From assembly GCA_028819235.1 (NCBI GenBank), contig JAPPMC010000150.1, positions 1 to 58,430 of the forward strand: 58,430 nucleotides of DNA. The letters are read 5' to 3'. The number at the start of each line of letters is the position of its first letter. Positions within the stretch are counted from its first letter, which is position 1. Source of the stretch: Bryobacterales bacterium (GTDB taxonomy: Bacteria; Acidobacteriota; Terriglobia; Bryobacterales; UBA6623). A program made the position numbers and the translations under genes. Positions 9,580-18,078 of this stretch are shown here, piece by piece. The notes below the pieces were generated by a model. That model ran no database searches. It saw nothing but the letters and a program-made list of their open reading frames with translations, and was not told the DNA's origin.

Positions 9580-10974
9580 ATGCCAGTTCCTAGCCCCGTC
9601 CCGCTTCCTACCATTCCTGATCCGGCTGACGCGCCGTCCCCGGCGCCCAAGCGACCCTACAAGCCGAGTGGCCCGGGCTTCGGTCTGACGTTGGGACTGT
9701 GCGTTTTGGCGTCGGTCGTGGTCGGCCTCACTTCGCTGCTCCCCTCCGGAACGCAGGGCCCGTCGGTCGCGGGAGTATCGGCGATCGACCGCTGGGCTGC
9801 AGCTACGACCGGGCAGCTGGTGAAGGTTCTGCGTGTGGGGGGAACGATTGAGACGATGGACTACGCATCCGTCCGAGTGCCGAGGATGAGGGGACCGCGG
9901 GACTCGGGAAGGGCGGACCTGACGCTGACCATGCTGGCCGATTCCGGGGCGATCGTCAACAGGGGCGATCCCATCGCTGAGTTCGAGCTTAGATGGCTGG
10001 TGGATCACATTCAGGACCGCGAATCCGTGGTGGTTACCGCCAGATCGAACTATCGGAAAAAGGAGGCTGACACGGCGATCCTGAAGGAGACCGAGCGTCA
10101 AGCCAGAGTCACGGCCAAGGCCGAGTTTCAAAAGGCCGAGCTCGATGTCCGGACAGCCGAGGTCCGCTCGGTGATCGAGGCGGAAGTCCTGAAGAACGTT
10201 GCCGCGGAAGCCAAGGCCACTTGGCAGCAGCTCGAAGATGAGGGCAGGCTCAAGGAGCGGGTGCACACCGCGGACCTGCGCGTCGAGAGCCTGACGGTGC
10301 AGGAGGAAGTCCTGCACTTAGAGCGCCACGAGCGGGACTTGGCGCGGCTCACCGTGAAGGCTCCGATCGGAGGAATGGTCGTCCGAGAGACGATGTATCT
10401 GAACCGCCAGTTCGCTCAGGCAAAGGAGGGCGACCAGATCTACCCGGGCGCGCTGTTCATGCGAATCGTTGATGTTTCGCAGATGGTCGTAAACGCGGCG
10501 GTCAATCAGGCCGACGCCCAGTCTGTCCGCATCGGTGACGAGGCTTTTGTGGAACTTGACGCGTATCCCGGGGAGCGCTTCCGCGGTCGTGTGCTGGACA
10601 TTGGCGCTGTGGCCAGTTCCGCGCCTGCCGGATCGCGGTTCTCAAGGGGGAGCCCTGGAGCCTTCATCAAGCACATTCCGCTCCGTGTGCTGATCGAGGA
10701 AGATGACGAGAGGATCTTGCCGGACTTGTCCGCCAGCGTGGACGTGCTGGCTTCGCACAGGCCGAGGGGCGTCATCGTCCCGCGGGAGGCGCTGCGGTCG
10801 GATGAGGCCCGGAGCCGCTCCCACGTCTTCGTCCGCGCCGCCGAAGGGTACCAGCGCCGCTTCGTATCGGTCTCGGACACGAGCGACACCGAAGCACTGG
10901 TCGAGTCAGGCCTCTCAGCCGGCGAAGAGGTGCTCCTCAGCCAGTTGCCGGCAGGGTACGACGGGCAGGAATAA
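9580..10974 (+). CDS. HlyD-like membrane fusion (efflux adaptor) protein
   Basis: Periplasmic adaptor of an efflux or secretion system, 464 residues. A proline-rich cytoplasmic start is followed by one membrane anchor (about residues 33-52), a lipoyl half-motif region, a long charged helical hairpin (about 150-265, many Lys/Glu/Ala), the second lipoyl half (LTVKAPIGGMVVRETMYL) and beta-barrel segments ending in a VIVPREALR strand. No transporter or TolC gene is adjacent; the efflux operon at 15.2-21.5 kb is the nearest partner set. The substrate cannot be predicted. Confidence 0.8.
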   Translation: MPVPSPVPLPTIPDPADAPSPAPKRPYKPSGPGFGLTLGLCVLASVVVGLTSLLPSGTQGPSVAGVSAIDRWAAATTGQLVKVLRVGGTIETMDYASVRVPRMRGPRDSGRADLTLTMLADSGAIVNRGDPIAEFELRWLVDHIQDRESVVVTARSNYRKKEADTAILKETERQARVTAKAEFQKAELDVRTAEVRSVIEAEVLKNVAAEAKATWQQLEDEGRLKERVHTADLRVESLTVQEEVLHLERHERDLARLTVKAPIGGMVVRETMYLNRQFAQAKEGDQIYPGALFMRIVDVSQMVVNAAVNQADAQSVRIGDEAFVELDAYPGERFRGRVLDIGAVASSAPAGSRFSRGSPGAFIKHIPLRVLIEEDDERILPDLSASVDVLASHRPRGVIVPREALRSDEARSRSHVFVRAAEGYQRRFVSVSDTSDTEALVESGLSAGEEVLLSQLPAGYDGQE

Positions 10975-11042
10975 TCCGCGCCTCTTCTTGGCCGTCGGGA
11001 TCGCGTGCCGCTGTCGCGGTGGTATCCTAACACTCGGTAGGA

Positions 11043-11116
11043 TGGCCGGTCGTCTAATGGTAGGACACGGGCCTTTGGAGCCCGCTGTGGAGGTTCGAGT
11101 CCTCCCCGGCCAGCCA
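11043..11116 (+). tRNA. tRNA-Gln (anticodon TTG)
   Basis: A complete cloverleaf is readable. The acceptor stem TGGCCGG pairs with CCGGCCA (11106-11112). The D-arm is GTC...GAC. The anticodon stem CGGGC/GCCCG encloses CTTTGGA with anticodon TTG at 11075-11077. The T-arm is GGAGG-TTCGAGT-CCTCC. CCA is encoded (11114-11116). Length 74. Confidence 0.95.
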
Positions 11117-11141
11117 TCGTTGCGCCGGACCTAGAGCGACA

Positions 11142-11762
11142 ATGCTGAGGGTCGGCCTGACCGGCGGCCTGGCGAGCGGGAAGAGCTTCGCGGCGGCGGA
11201 GTTCGAGCGGCTTGGCTGCCCCTTGCTGCACGCGGACCGTGTTAGCCGGGACCTCTTGGCGGAAGACGCAGGAGCCCGCGACGAGACGATTGCTGCCTTC
11301 GGGGCGGGTATCGTCGGAGCGGACGGCACGGTTGACCGCTCTGCTCTCGCGAGGTTGGTTTTTGGGGATCCCGCGAAGCTCGAGCGGCTCAACGGGATCA
11401 TTCATCCCCGTGTCTTTCGCAGGATCGACGCTTTCTTCGATGCTGTCGAGCGCAGGGCTCCCTCTGCGGTTGCCGTTGTGGAGGCTGCCATCATGATTGA
11501 GACAGGCAGCTATCGGCGCTATGACCGCGTGATCTTGGTGGCCTGTCCCCGCGAACTGCAGTTGCGGCGATTCGTGGAGCGGGGCAGTGGTACGCGGGCC
11601 GATGCCGAGGTTCGGTTGGGTCGGCAGATGCCTCTAGAGGAAAAGCGCCGCTTCGCCGATCATGTGATCGACTCCGGAGGGAGCAAGGATGAGACCTTGG
11701 CACAAGTTCGAAGACTCTGCGGCGAGCTTCAGGCAGCCGCATCGCAGAAGGCCGGAGATTGA
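11142..11762 (+). CDS. coaE: Dephospho-CoA kinase
   Basis: Catalyses the last step of coenzyme A synthesis, phosphorylation of dephospho-CoA at the ribose 3'-hydroxyl. The 206-residue product opens with the P-loop GLTGGLASGKS, followed by the family DADRVSRDLL-type segment (LHADRVSRDL), HPRV, and RRFVERG...R-Q lid residues (RLGRQMPLEEKRRFADHVID). Family length is about 200. It starts 25 bp after tRNA-Gln and ends 1 bp before the protease gene, implying co-transcription with the latter. Confidence 0.95.
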   Translation: MLRVGLTGGLASGKSFAAAEFERLGCPLLHADRVSRDLLAEDAGARDETIAAFGAGIVGADGTVDRSALARLVFGDPAKLERLNGIIHPRVFRRIDAFFDAVERRAPSAVAVVEAAIMIETGSYRRYDRVILVACPRELQLRRFVERGSGTRADAEVRLGRQMPLEEKRRFADHVIDSGGSKDETLAQVRRLCGELQAAASQKAGD

Positions 11763-11763
11763 A

Positions 11764-12918
11764 GTGGAGAGTTCTGGAGGAACGGTGGCCCGAGCGTTGG
11801 CTGGGGCGGCGCTGTTGGCCGCAGTCTTCCTGTGCTGGCTCACCTGGCCCGCCGAACTCGGTCGGGTCGCGCCGGCTGTCTTCGATGAGCCCTTTTGGAC
11901 TGAGGCTGAGTCAACGCTTGCGGCGGACGAGCTGGAGAACATCGGCATCTACGACGAGGCCAGTCCCGCCACTGTGCACATCACCAGTACCGTGCTCCAG
12001 CGCAATTGGTTCCTGGAGGTCTATCCGAGCGAGTCCACGGGTTCAGGGTTCCTGATTGACGCGGACGGGCGCATCTTGACCAACCACCACGTGATTCGGG
12101 GCAGTGCCGAGTTGGAAGTCAGCCCACTGTCAGTGGAAGCCGATCCGAGGCGCTACAAGGCCACGGTGCTTGCCACCGACCCCACCAACGACTTGGCGCT
12201 GATCCAGATCCGACCCGATGCTCCGCTGCCGTATCTCAGGCTCGGGGACTCCGACGTCGTCCGAGTCGGCCAGAAGGTGCTCGCAATTGGCAACCCCTTC
12301 GGGCTTGAGGGAACGCTGACCACTGGGGTCGTCAGCTCTACGGGCCGCTCCATCCAGAACCGCAGCGGAATCCTGAGGGACCTGATCCAGACGGACGCGG
12401 CGATCAACCCCGGCAACAGCGGGGGACCGCTACTGGACTCCAGCGGCAACGTCATCGGCGTGAACACGGCGATCTATGGCCCGAGCGGAAACATTGGGAT
12501 CGGGTTCGCGATGCCGATCAACCGCGCCAAGGCCCTGCTTCGGTTTGTAAAGGGCGGAGGCGAGCCCCCCGAGGAGCTCGGCATAGAGGGCTTTTTTGTT
12601 TCGAGGCGCTGGGTGAGGGCACTGCGCCTTCCGTCGACCGGCTATCTCATTACGGAAGTCGCACCGGATTCAGCGGCGGCCGAGGCCGGCCTCAGGGGAG
12701 CCCGGCGGGATGTCATCGTCGGCAACTTCCGTGTTCCTTGGGGCGGGGACTTCATTGTCGAGATTGACGGCGTGCCGATCACGGATCGGGGCAAGATGCA
12801 GGAAGCACTCTCGCTCAAGCTCGCAGGAGACAGTGTGGCCTTGGAGATACTTCGCGATGGCGAAGAGTTGGTTACGCACGTCACTCTCCGATCACGGGGA
12901 GTCGGCGTCAGCCTGTAG
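11764..12918 (+). CDS. HtrA/DegP-like membrane-anchored serine protease with PDZ domain
   Basis: Periplasmic quality-control protease of the S1C (HtrA) family, 384 residues. An N-terminal hydrophobic anchor (about 8-28) precedes a trypsin-like domain with the triad His109 (ILTNHHV), Asp143 (DPTNDLALIQI) and Ser219 (NPGNSGGPLL), then one PDZ domain (about 285-375: TGYLITEVAPDSAAAEAGL...GDFIVEIDGVPI). The start GTG 11764 has GGAG 6 bases upstream; GTG 11785 also follows a GGAGG and cannot be excluded. The PDZ sequence has an insertion (RRDVIVGNFRVPWG). Immediately follows coaE. Confidence 0.92.
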   Translation: MESSGGTVARALAGAALLAAVFLCWLTWPAELGRVAPAVFDEPFWTEAESTLAADELENIGIYDEASPATVHITSTVLQRNWFLEVYPSESTGSGFLIDADGRILTNHHVIRGSAELEVSPLSVEADPRRYKATVLATDPTNDLALIQIRPDAPLPYLRLGDSDVVRVGQKVLAIGNPFGLEGTLTTGVVSSTGRSIQNRSGILRDLIQTDAAINPGNSGGPLLDSSGNVIGVNTAIYGPSGNIGIGFAMPINRAKALLRFVKGGGEPPEELGIEGFFVSRRWVRALRLPSTGYLITEVAPDSAAAEAGLRGARRDVIVGNFRVPWGGDFIVEIDGVPITDRGKMQEALSLKLAGDSVALEILRDGEELVTHVTLRSRGVGVSL

Positions 12919-12961
12919 GCCTCTCTGATCAGCGATTTCGCGGCTGCTGGCAGCCCAACCT

Positions 12962-13984
12962 TCAGATCTTCGACGGCGAGGGCTGGCCAGCAGCCGTCGA
13001 AAGAGGACTCGGACCGGTGAGGGGTCCCTTGGCCGATCTTGAAACCCGTTGCCAGCCCGTCCCCTCATGCCCGAAGTCGAAGTGTCCGGGATGCAGGATC
13101 TCTGCAAGGATCTCCGCGGACTCCGCCAGGCGCGGACCGGGCCGGTTGAAGTACTGGTTGCCATCCGCGGCGTAGACCGCACCGTTCGTCACCGCTCTCA
13201 GGCGCTCCCATCCGTGCCTGCGTTCGAGGAGGCTCACGTCCGCCAGCGTGCGCGCTAGGCCATACCCGCAGGGCATCACGATGATTATGTCCGGGTCCGC
13301 TCGCGCCAGATCTCCGAAGTCCAGCCACGGCGAGTGGTGGCCAGGCGTGCCGAACAGCGACTGGCCCCCGGCCATCTCGATCAGTTCTGGCGTCCAGTTC
13401 CCGGCCGCCATGAGCGGATCCGCCCACTCGATGGCGGCCACGCTCGGCCGGCGGGCAGCTCCTCGCGCTACGCGCCGGATGGCTTCAATCCGGCCGCAGA
13501 TCCGCTCCACCAACCGATCTCCCTCGCGTGGAACGCCCAGAGCCTGCCCAACCCGTCGGAAATCCTGCCAGATTGCGTCTAGCGAGTCTGGCTGCAGGCT
13601 CACGATCTCCGGATTCCCGGCCGATTCGCGGCGCACAGCGGCCTGGACATCCTTGTAGCTCACCGCGCACACATCGCACTGGACCTGAGTCACGATGTGC
13701 GTCGGGCGCAGCCGGCGCAGCAGCCCCGGCAGGACCTCGTAGACTCCCAAGGCTTGGATCTCGCGAGCCTCCGATGCCAGACGCTTTACCTGGCGATCGA
13801 TCGATGCGCTTGACGCGCCAACGTCGAATCTGGGACGCGTGGCTTGCGGCAACTGCAGGACGCTTGGCGGGAAATCGCACTCGTGCGACCTCCCGACTAG
13901 CCGCTCGCGCAATCCGAGCGCACACACGATCTCGGTGGCACTCGCGAGCAGTGACAGGATGCGATCCTCACGATTGGCGGGCAC
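12962..13984 (-). CDS. BtuF-like cobalamin/metal-chelate binding protein
   Basis: Type III periplasmic-binding-protein fold protein (340 residues) resembling the cobalamin-binding BtuF group. Typical blocks: ILSLLASATEIVCALGLRERLVGRSHECDFP, IVTQVQCDVCAVSY, SLQPDSLDAIWQDFRRVG and GVYEVLPGLLRRLRPTHIV. There is no signal peptide or lipobox at the N-terminus, unusual for a substrate-binding protein, so it may act in the cytoplasm or be exported otherwise. No ABC permease or ATPase gene is adjacent. It converges with the protease gene and diverges from the ThuA-like gene. Confidence 0.8.
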   Translation of the reverse strand: MPANREDRILSLLASATEIVCALGLRERLVGRSHECDFPPSVLQLPQATRPRFDVGASSASIDRQVKRLASEAREIQALGVYEVLPGLLRRLRPTHIVTQVQCDVCAVSYKDVQAAVRRESAGNPEIVSLQPDSLDAIWQDFRRVGQALGVPREGDRLVERICGRIEAIRRVARGAARRPSVAAIEWADPLMAAGNWTPELIEMAGGQSLFGTPGHHSPWLDFGDLARADPDIIIVMPCGYGLARTLADVSLLERRHGWERLRAVTNGAVYAADGNQYFNRPGPRLAESAEILAEILHPGHFDFGHEGTGWQRVSRSAKGPLTGPSPLSTAAGQPSPSKI

Positions 13985-14039
13985 CTCGGCAATCCTATCA
14001 GGCCCGTCGCGCCCATTCCTGGCGGCTAAGATGCTAGTG

Positions 14040-14978
14040 ATGACCCGATCGGAGTTTCTTCGAGTCTTGGCGGCCGGTGCCGCCGCACCACTGGCCCGTC
14101 CGCGTCCCGCCGCCGGTCAGGATGGCCCGCTGAAGCTCGTTCTGATCGCAGGGAGCCCCAGCCACCCGCCGGGGATGCACGAGTTCCGCGCCGGCACGCT
14201 GCTGCTTGAACGGCGCCTGGCCCAGCTCCCCGGTCTGGTCGTCGAGCGTTACGACAACGGCTGGGTGGCGGATGAGGGGACCTTGGACACTGCGGACGCT
14301 CTCGTGATCTACTCCGACGGCGCCCGCAAGCATCCCCTCAGGGACAAGGGCCGCCTAGCCTTGGTCGGGCGGCTCGTCGGCGGAGGCATGGGGCTCGGCT
14401 GCATGCACTATGGAGTCGAGGTGGTGCCGGAGGACGCTGGCGAGGAGTTCCGCCAATGGCTCGGCGGCCACTACGAGCACGAGTGGTCGTGCAATCCGAT
14501 CTGGACGCCGGCCTTCGAGCAGTTTCCCGACCATCCGGTGGCAAACGGCGTGCGCCCGTTCGCCGTCGAAGACGAGTGGTACTTCAACATGCGCTTTCGG
14601 GCCGGCTTTGACGCCTCTGGACCCCGAGAGATCGACGGTGCCAGGTTCACTCCGATTCTGGTCGCCAAGCCCAGTGACGAGGTGCGGGACGGCCCCTACG
14701 TCTACCCCAAGGGGCCCTACGCCCACATCCAAGCCGCGAAGGGTCGCGAAGAAGCCATGCTATGGACGCTTGAGAGGCCGGATGGCGGACGCGGATTCGG
14801 CTTCACGGGCGGCCACTTCCACCGAAACTGGCAGAACGACGAGTACCGCAAGGTGGTAGTCAACGCGATCGCTTGGCTGGCTGGTTTCCGCGTGCCAAGC
14901 CTAGGCATCGGGACATCCACCGTCAGCGACGCCGAGATCGGGCGGAACCTAGATCCGAAGCCCGCCCGCGCGGGATAG
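14040..14978 (+). CDS. ThuA-like domain protein, secreted
   Basis: 312-residue protein of the ThuA (trehalose utilisation-like, glutamine-amidotransferase-like fold) family common in Planctomycetes and Acidobacteriota. The N-terminus TRSEFLRVLAAGAAAPLA looks like an export signal. Family blocks: LIAGSPSHPPGMHEF, ADALVIYSDG, GLGCMHYGVE, YEHEWSCNP, HPVANGV, DEWYFNM and GRGFGFTGGHFHRNW. ATG 14031 is an alternative start three codons upstream. Function is not established beyond association with sugar metabolism. Confidence 0.85.
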   Translation: MTRSEFLRVLAAGAAAPLARPRPAAGQDGPLKLVLIAGSPSHPPGMHEFRAGTLLLERRLAQLPGLVVERYDNGWVADEGTLDTADALVIYSDGARKHPLRDKGRLALVGRLVGGGMGLGCMHYGVEVVPEDAGEEFRQWLGGHYEHEWSCNPIWTPAFEQFPDHPVANGVRPFAVEDEWYFNMRFRAGFDASGPREIDGARFTPILVAKPSDEVRDGPYVYPKGPYAHIQAAKGREEAMLWTLERPDGGRGFGFTGGHFHRNWQNDEYRKVVVNAIAWLAGFRVPSLGIGTSTVSDAEIGRNLDPKPARAG

Positions 14979-15005
14979 CCTTCGCCTAATCGGCCACCGC
15001 TAGGC

Positions 15006-15082
15006 TGGTCGGGGCGGAGGGATTCGAACCCCCGACTTCCTGCTCCCAAAGCAGGCGCGCTACCAGACTGCGCCACGCCCCG
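15006..15082 (-). tRNA. tRNA-Pro (anticodon TGG)
   Basis: The minus strand gives acceptor CGGGGCG pairing with CGCCCCG, an anticodon arm CCTGC-TTTGGGA-GCAGG with anticodon TGG, a T-arm with TTCGAAT and encoded CCA (15006-15008). Length 77, D-loop of normal size. Confidence 0.95.
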
Positions 15083-15161
15083 CTGGCTACCATTGTACGT
15101 CCCCCCAACGGGTGGGCGCTGGACCCGCGATCCTATTGAACAGTCGGTACGGACGGATTGG

Positions 15162-16814
15162 TCAGTCGAACCTCAGCTGGATCCCACGGGCTTCAAGCAA
15201 CTCTCCGGTCGACTGCAGCAGAGTGACCATGGCCCGCCGATATCCGATCGACTCCTGTAGCAGGTCTGCTTGGCTCTGTACCAGATCGTCCTGCGCGTCA
15301 AGCACGATGAATGCCGTGCTTACGCCCAGGTCGTACTTTCGCTGCTCCGCGTCCAGTCGCTTCTGAGAGAAGTCCAAGGCCACAGTTGCCTGCTGGATTG
15401 CGGCCTTGCTGAGCTCAACGCCCGTGATGGCGTTCAGGACGTCCAGCCGAACCTGCTGCTCCAATGACCGCAGCTGGTACATGTTGCGCTTCTTCTGCAG
15501 CACGGAATTGGCTAGGGCGACGGCCGCGCGCCGGTTTCTGAGCGGCAGGTCGAGGGTCACGCCCACGCTGTACGTCGGGAAGGCGAACTGCAGCAACTGG
15601 TTCATCGCGGTCGGAAAGCCGCCGGCGGAGATGAGCTGGGCGGCCCCGCCCAGCAGCGAAGCCTCGTAGAGGTTCCCGCCAAGCCCCGTTGCGCTGTAGG
15701 TGGCGTTGATGGAGAGGTCCGGCCGCTGTAGGTTTGTGTCCCGCTTAATGTTGTAGTCGTCAATCGCCAGCAATGTCCGCTGCAGCCGCACCTCCGGGCG
15801 TAGCAGCAGGGCCTTGTGCACCGACTCCTCCGGATCGAAGCTCGGCATGTAGATCGGGGGCTCAGCCGATTCGGTCAGCACCAGCGGAAGGTTGCGGATC
15901 TCCGTGTCTAGGTCGGCGCCTATCTGGCGGCGGAGGCGGTCTTCCGCCTGCTGCAGCTGGTAACGCGCGCGCGTGACGGCCACCTGTGCGTTCGCAAAGT
16001 TCTGCTGCGGCTGGAAGATGTCCAGCGCGGAGATTGCCCCGAGCTCCAGCTCCCGCTCGGAGCGCTCCAGGAATCGCCTGCGCAGGTCGAGGTTGTTCTC
16101 CTGGACATTCAGCGATTCGCGGTTCGACACCACCTGCCAGTACTGGTTCTCGGCCGTCGCAATCAGTCCGATCACGCGGTCGAGGGCCTGCGACTGCGAG
16201 TTGTCATAGCGCGCCCGCGCGATCAGGATCGGGATTCGCTGGATTCCGCGCCCCCGGTCGCGCAGGAGGGGCTGCTCGATTCTCACCTGAAGCGTGTCCT
16301 GGATCGAGGGGTTGAACGTTCGGAACGCGCTGCTGCTGGCACTCTTGAGCCCCGTGAACGAGACTTGGTAATTCGTGCCCGTGTCGAGCGTCTGGCGGTA
16401 CGTGAAACCGCCATTCTGGCGCAGCGAGCTGATCACTGTGCCGCCTTGGAGCACGTCTTGGGAGGGGTTCGTCGAGCGGTTCGCGTTGAAGTTCAGCGCC
16501 AAGTTCGGATCAAACGGGCTGAAGGCCGTCTGAATGCTGTTCTGCGACTGCAGCACGGTCAGGATCTCGATCTGAATGCTCGGGTGGTTTGCCATCACCA
16601 GCTCGAGGTACGAGCGTCGGGAGAGCTGGAGCTTGCCGTCGACCACGTGGTCTTCCAGCTTCGAAACCGAGTCCACCTCGACTGCATAGGGCGCGGCCTG
16701 CCACTGCTCGCGGAAGTATGCCCCGTCCGGGAAGGTCGCGAACTGTGCGCACAGGGGGGTCGCAGCCACAGCCAGGGCTGCGACGGTGGATGCCTTGCGA
16801 AGGGCACTACTCAT
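15162..16814 (-). CDS. TolC-family outer membrane efflux protein
   Basis: Outer membrane channel of a tripartite efflux system, 550 residues. A signal peptide (about 1-24, ending CAQ) is followed by the repeated TolC architecture: long alpha-helical segments rich in Gln, Arg and Ala alternating with strands, e.g. FRTFNPSIQDTLQVRIEQPLLRDRGRG and DLPLRNRRAAVALANSVLQKK. I chose ATG 16814, whose first bases overlap the permease stop by 8 bp, over an upstream in-frame start inside the permease gene. Last gene of the efflux operon. Confidence 0.9.
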   Translation of the reverse strand: MSSALRKASTVAALAVAATPLCAQFATFPDGAYFREQWQAAPYAVEVDSVSKLEDHVVDGKLQLSRRSYLELVMANHPSIQIEILTVLQSQNSIQTAFSPFDPNLALNFNANRSTNPSQDVLQGGTVISSLRQNGGFTYRQTLDTGTNYQVSFTGLKSASSSAFRTFNPSIQDTLQVRIEQPLLRDRGRGIQRIPILIARARYDNSQSQALDRVIGLIATAENQYWQVVSNRESLNVQENNLDLRRRFLERSERELELGAISALDIFQPQQNFANAQVAVTRARYQLQQAEDRLRRQIGADLDTEIRNLPLVLTESAEPPIYMPSFDPEESVHKALLLRPEVRLQRTLLAIDDYNIKRDTNLQRPDLSINATYSATGLGGNLYEASLLGGAAQLISAGGFPTAMNQLLQFAFPTYSVGVTLDLPLRNRRAAVALANSVLQKKRNMYQLRSLEQQVRLDVLNAITGVELSKAAIQQATVALDFSQKRLDAEQRKYDLGVSTAFIVLDAQDDLVQSQADLLQESIGYRRAMVTLLQSTGELLEARGIQLRFD

Positions 16815-18078
16815 AGCGGATGGCCTCAATGGGATCAAGCTTGGCTGCCTGCATGGCGGGATAGATGCCAAACAGCAGCCCGATGAACACAGAAACGCCG
16901 AACGAGACGACGATGGAGATCACTGTTACGACGGTCGCCCATCCGGCGATCGCGGCGATCACCCTCGAGCCTCCGAAGCCCGCCGCGATGCCGATCAGCC
17001 CTCCCAATATGGAGATCATGACGGCCTCGATCAGGAACTGGCGCACGATGTCCCGCTGGCGCGCTCCGATGGCCCGCCGAATGCCGATTTCACGCGTGCG
17101 CTCGAGCACTGTCGCCAGCATGATGTTCATGATGCCGATGCCGCCCACCAGCAGCGAGATTCCCGCAATGCAGATCATCACGATCTGGAACACGAGCTGC
17201 TGCTGCTCGCGCTGGGCGAGCAGGTCGGCCGGCACCAGCACGGAAAAGTCGCTCGCGCCGTTGTGGGTCGTGTTGAGGATCGCTCGCACGATCTGCGACG
17301 TCTCGATCGGGTCGGAGCCGGGATCCACCCTGATGTAGATCCCGTCGATCTCGTCCTTCAGGTAGCTGTTGTTGTCCTCGAAACGCCGCATGACGGAGTT
17401 CAGGGGCGCCAGGATCACGTTGCTGCGATCGTCGGCCTCGAGCCCCTCGACCTGGGTCTCGGTGGTGGCCGTCGGGGCCATCACCCCGATGACGTGCATC
17501 CAGACTTCGTTGATCTTGACGTAATCGCCCACAGCCGAACCGTAGCCCATAACGCTGATCTTGGCCCGCTCGCCCAGCACGCAGACTGGGGCCGAGCGCG
17601 CGTGCTCGTCCTCAGTGAAGAATCGGCCCTCGATCAGCGACATGCTGTAGATCTCGGTGTAGTTGGGACGGACGCCGATCAATCTGGGAAGGTCGCCGTC
17701 CATGGCTGGCAGGAGGCTGCTCGGCTGGAAGGACTTCCGCTCGGTCATGGTCTGGATGTTCGGTGTGTTCGCTGCAATCGCCCTGGCGTCCCGGAATGTG
17801 AGTCCCGGTGAGACCTCACGCACCGAAATCAGCGTGTCGCGGTCAGGCGCCTCGTTCGCTTCGACAACGATGTTGTTCACACCGAGCAGATCGATGTAGC
17901 GAATCATCTCCTGCCGAGCACCCTCCGTTATCGACAGCATCGCCACCACCGCCCCGACCCCGAAGATCATGCCAAGCATGGTCAGCAGCGTGCGCAATTT
18001 GTGCGCCAAGAGGCTGCCGATCCCCATTTGGAGCTCGGGCAGAACGTTCGGGATTTGGAACTGCACGCGTGGCCTCAC
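16807..18078 (-). CDS. MacB-like ABC transporter permease without ATPase domain
   Basis: 423-residue permease of the MacB/LolC fold: one N-terminal membrane helix (about 20-50, HKLRTLLTMLGMIFGVGAV), a large periplasmic domain (MacB_PCD, about 55-290), then three C-terminal helices with the FtsX-domain signature LVGGIGIMNIMLATVLERTREIGIRRAIGA. MacB itself fuses an N-terminal ATPase to this module; here the ATPase is absent and none is encoded in the operon. GTG 18078 overlaps the adaptor's TGA by 4 bp. Works with the adaptors and TolC encoded alongside. Confidence 0.9.
   Translation of the reverse strand: MRPRVQFQIPNVLPELQMGIGSLLAHKLRTLLTMLGMIFGVGAVVAMLSITEGARQEMIRYIDLLGVNNIVVEANEAPDRDTLISVREVSPGLTFRDARAIAANTPNIQTMTERKSFQPSSLLPAMDGDLPRLIGVRPNYTEIYSMSLIEGRFFTEDEHARSAPVCVLGERAKISVMGYGSAVGDYVKINEVWMHVIGVMAPTATTETQVEGLEADDRSNVILAPLNSVMRRFEDNNSYLKDEIDGIYIRVDPGSDPIETSQIVRAILNTTHNGASDFSVLVPADLLAQREQQQLVFQIVMICIAGISLLVGGIGIMNIMLATVLERTREIGIRRAIGARQRDIVRQFLIEAVMISILGGLIGIAAGFGGSRVIAAIAGWATVVTVISIVVSFGVSVFIGLLFGIYPAMQAAKLDPIEAIRYE

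Noticed and set aside
15076..15160. Terminator after TolC gene
   Set aside because: Only the tRNA-Pro stem pairs here; no separate hairpin with a T-tract was seen.
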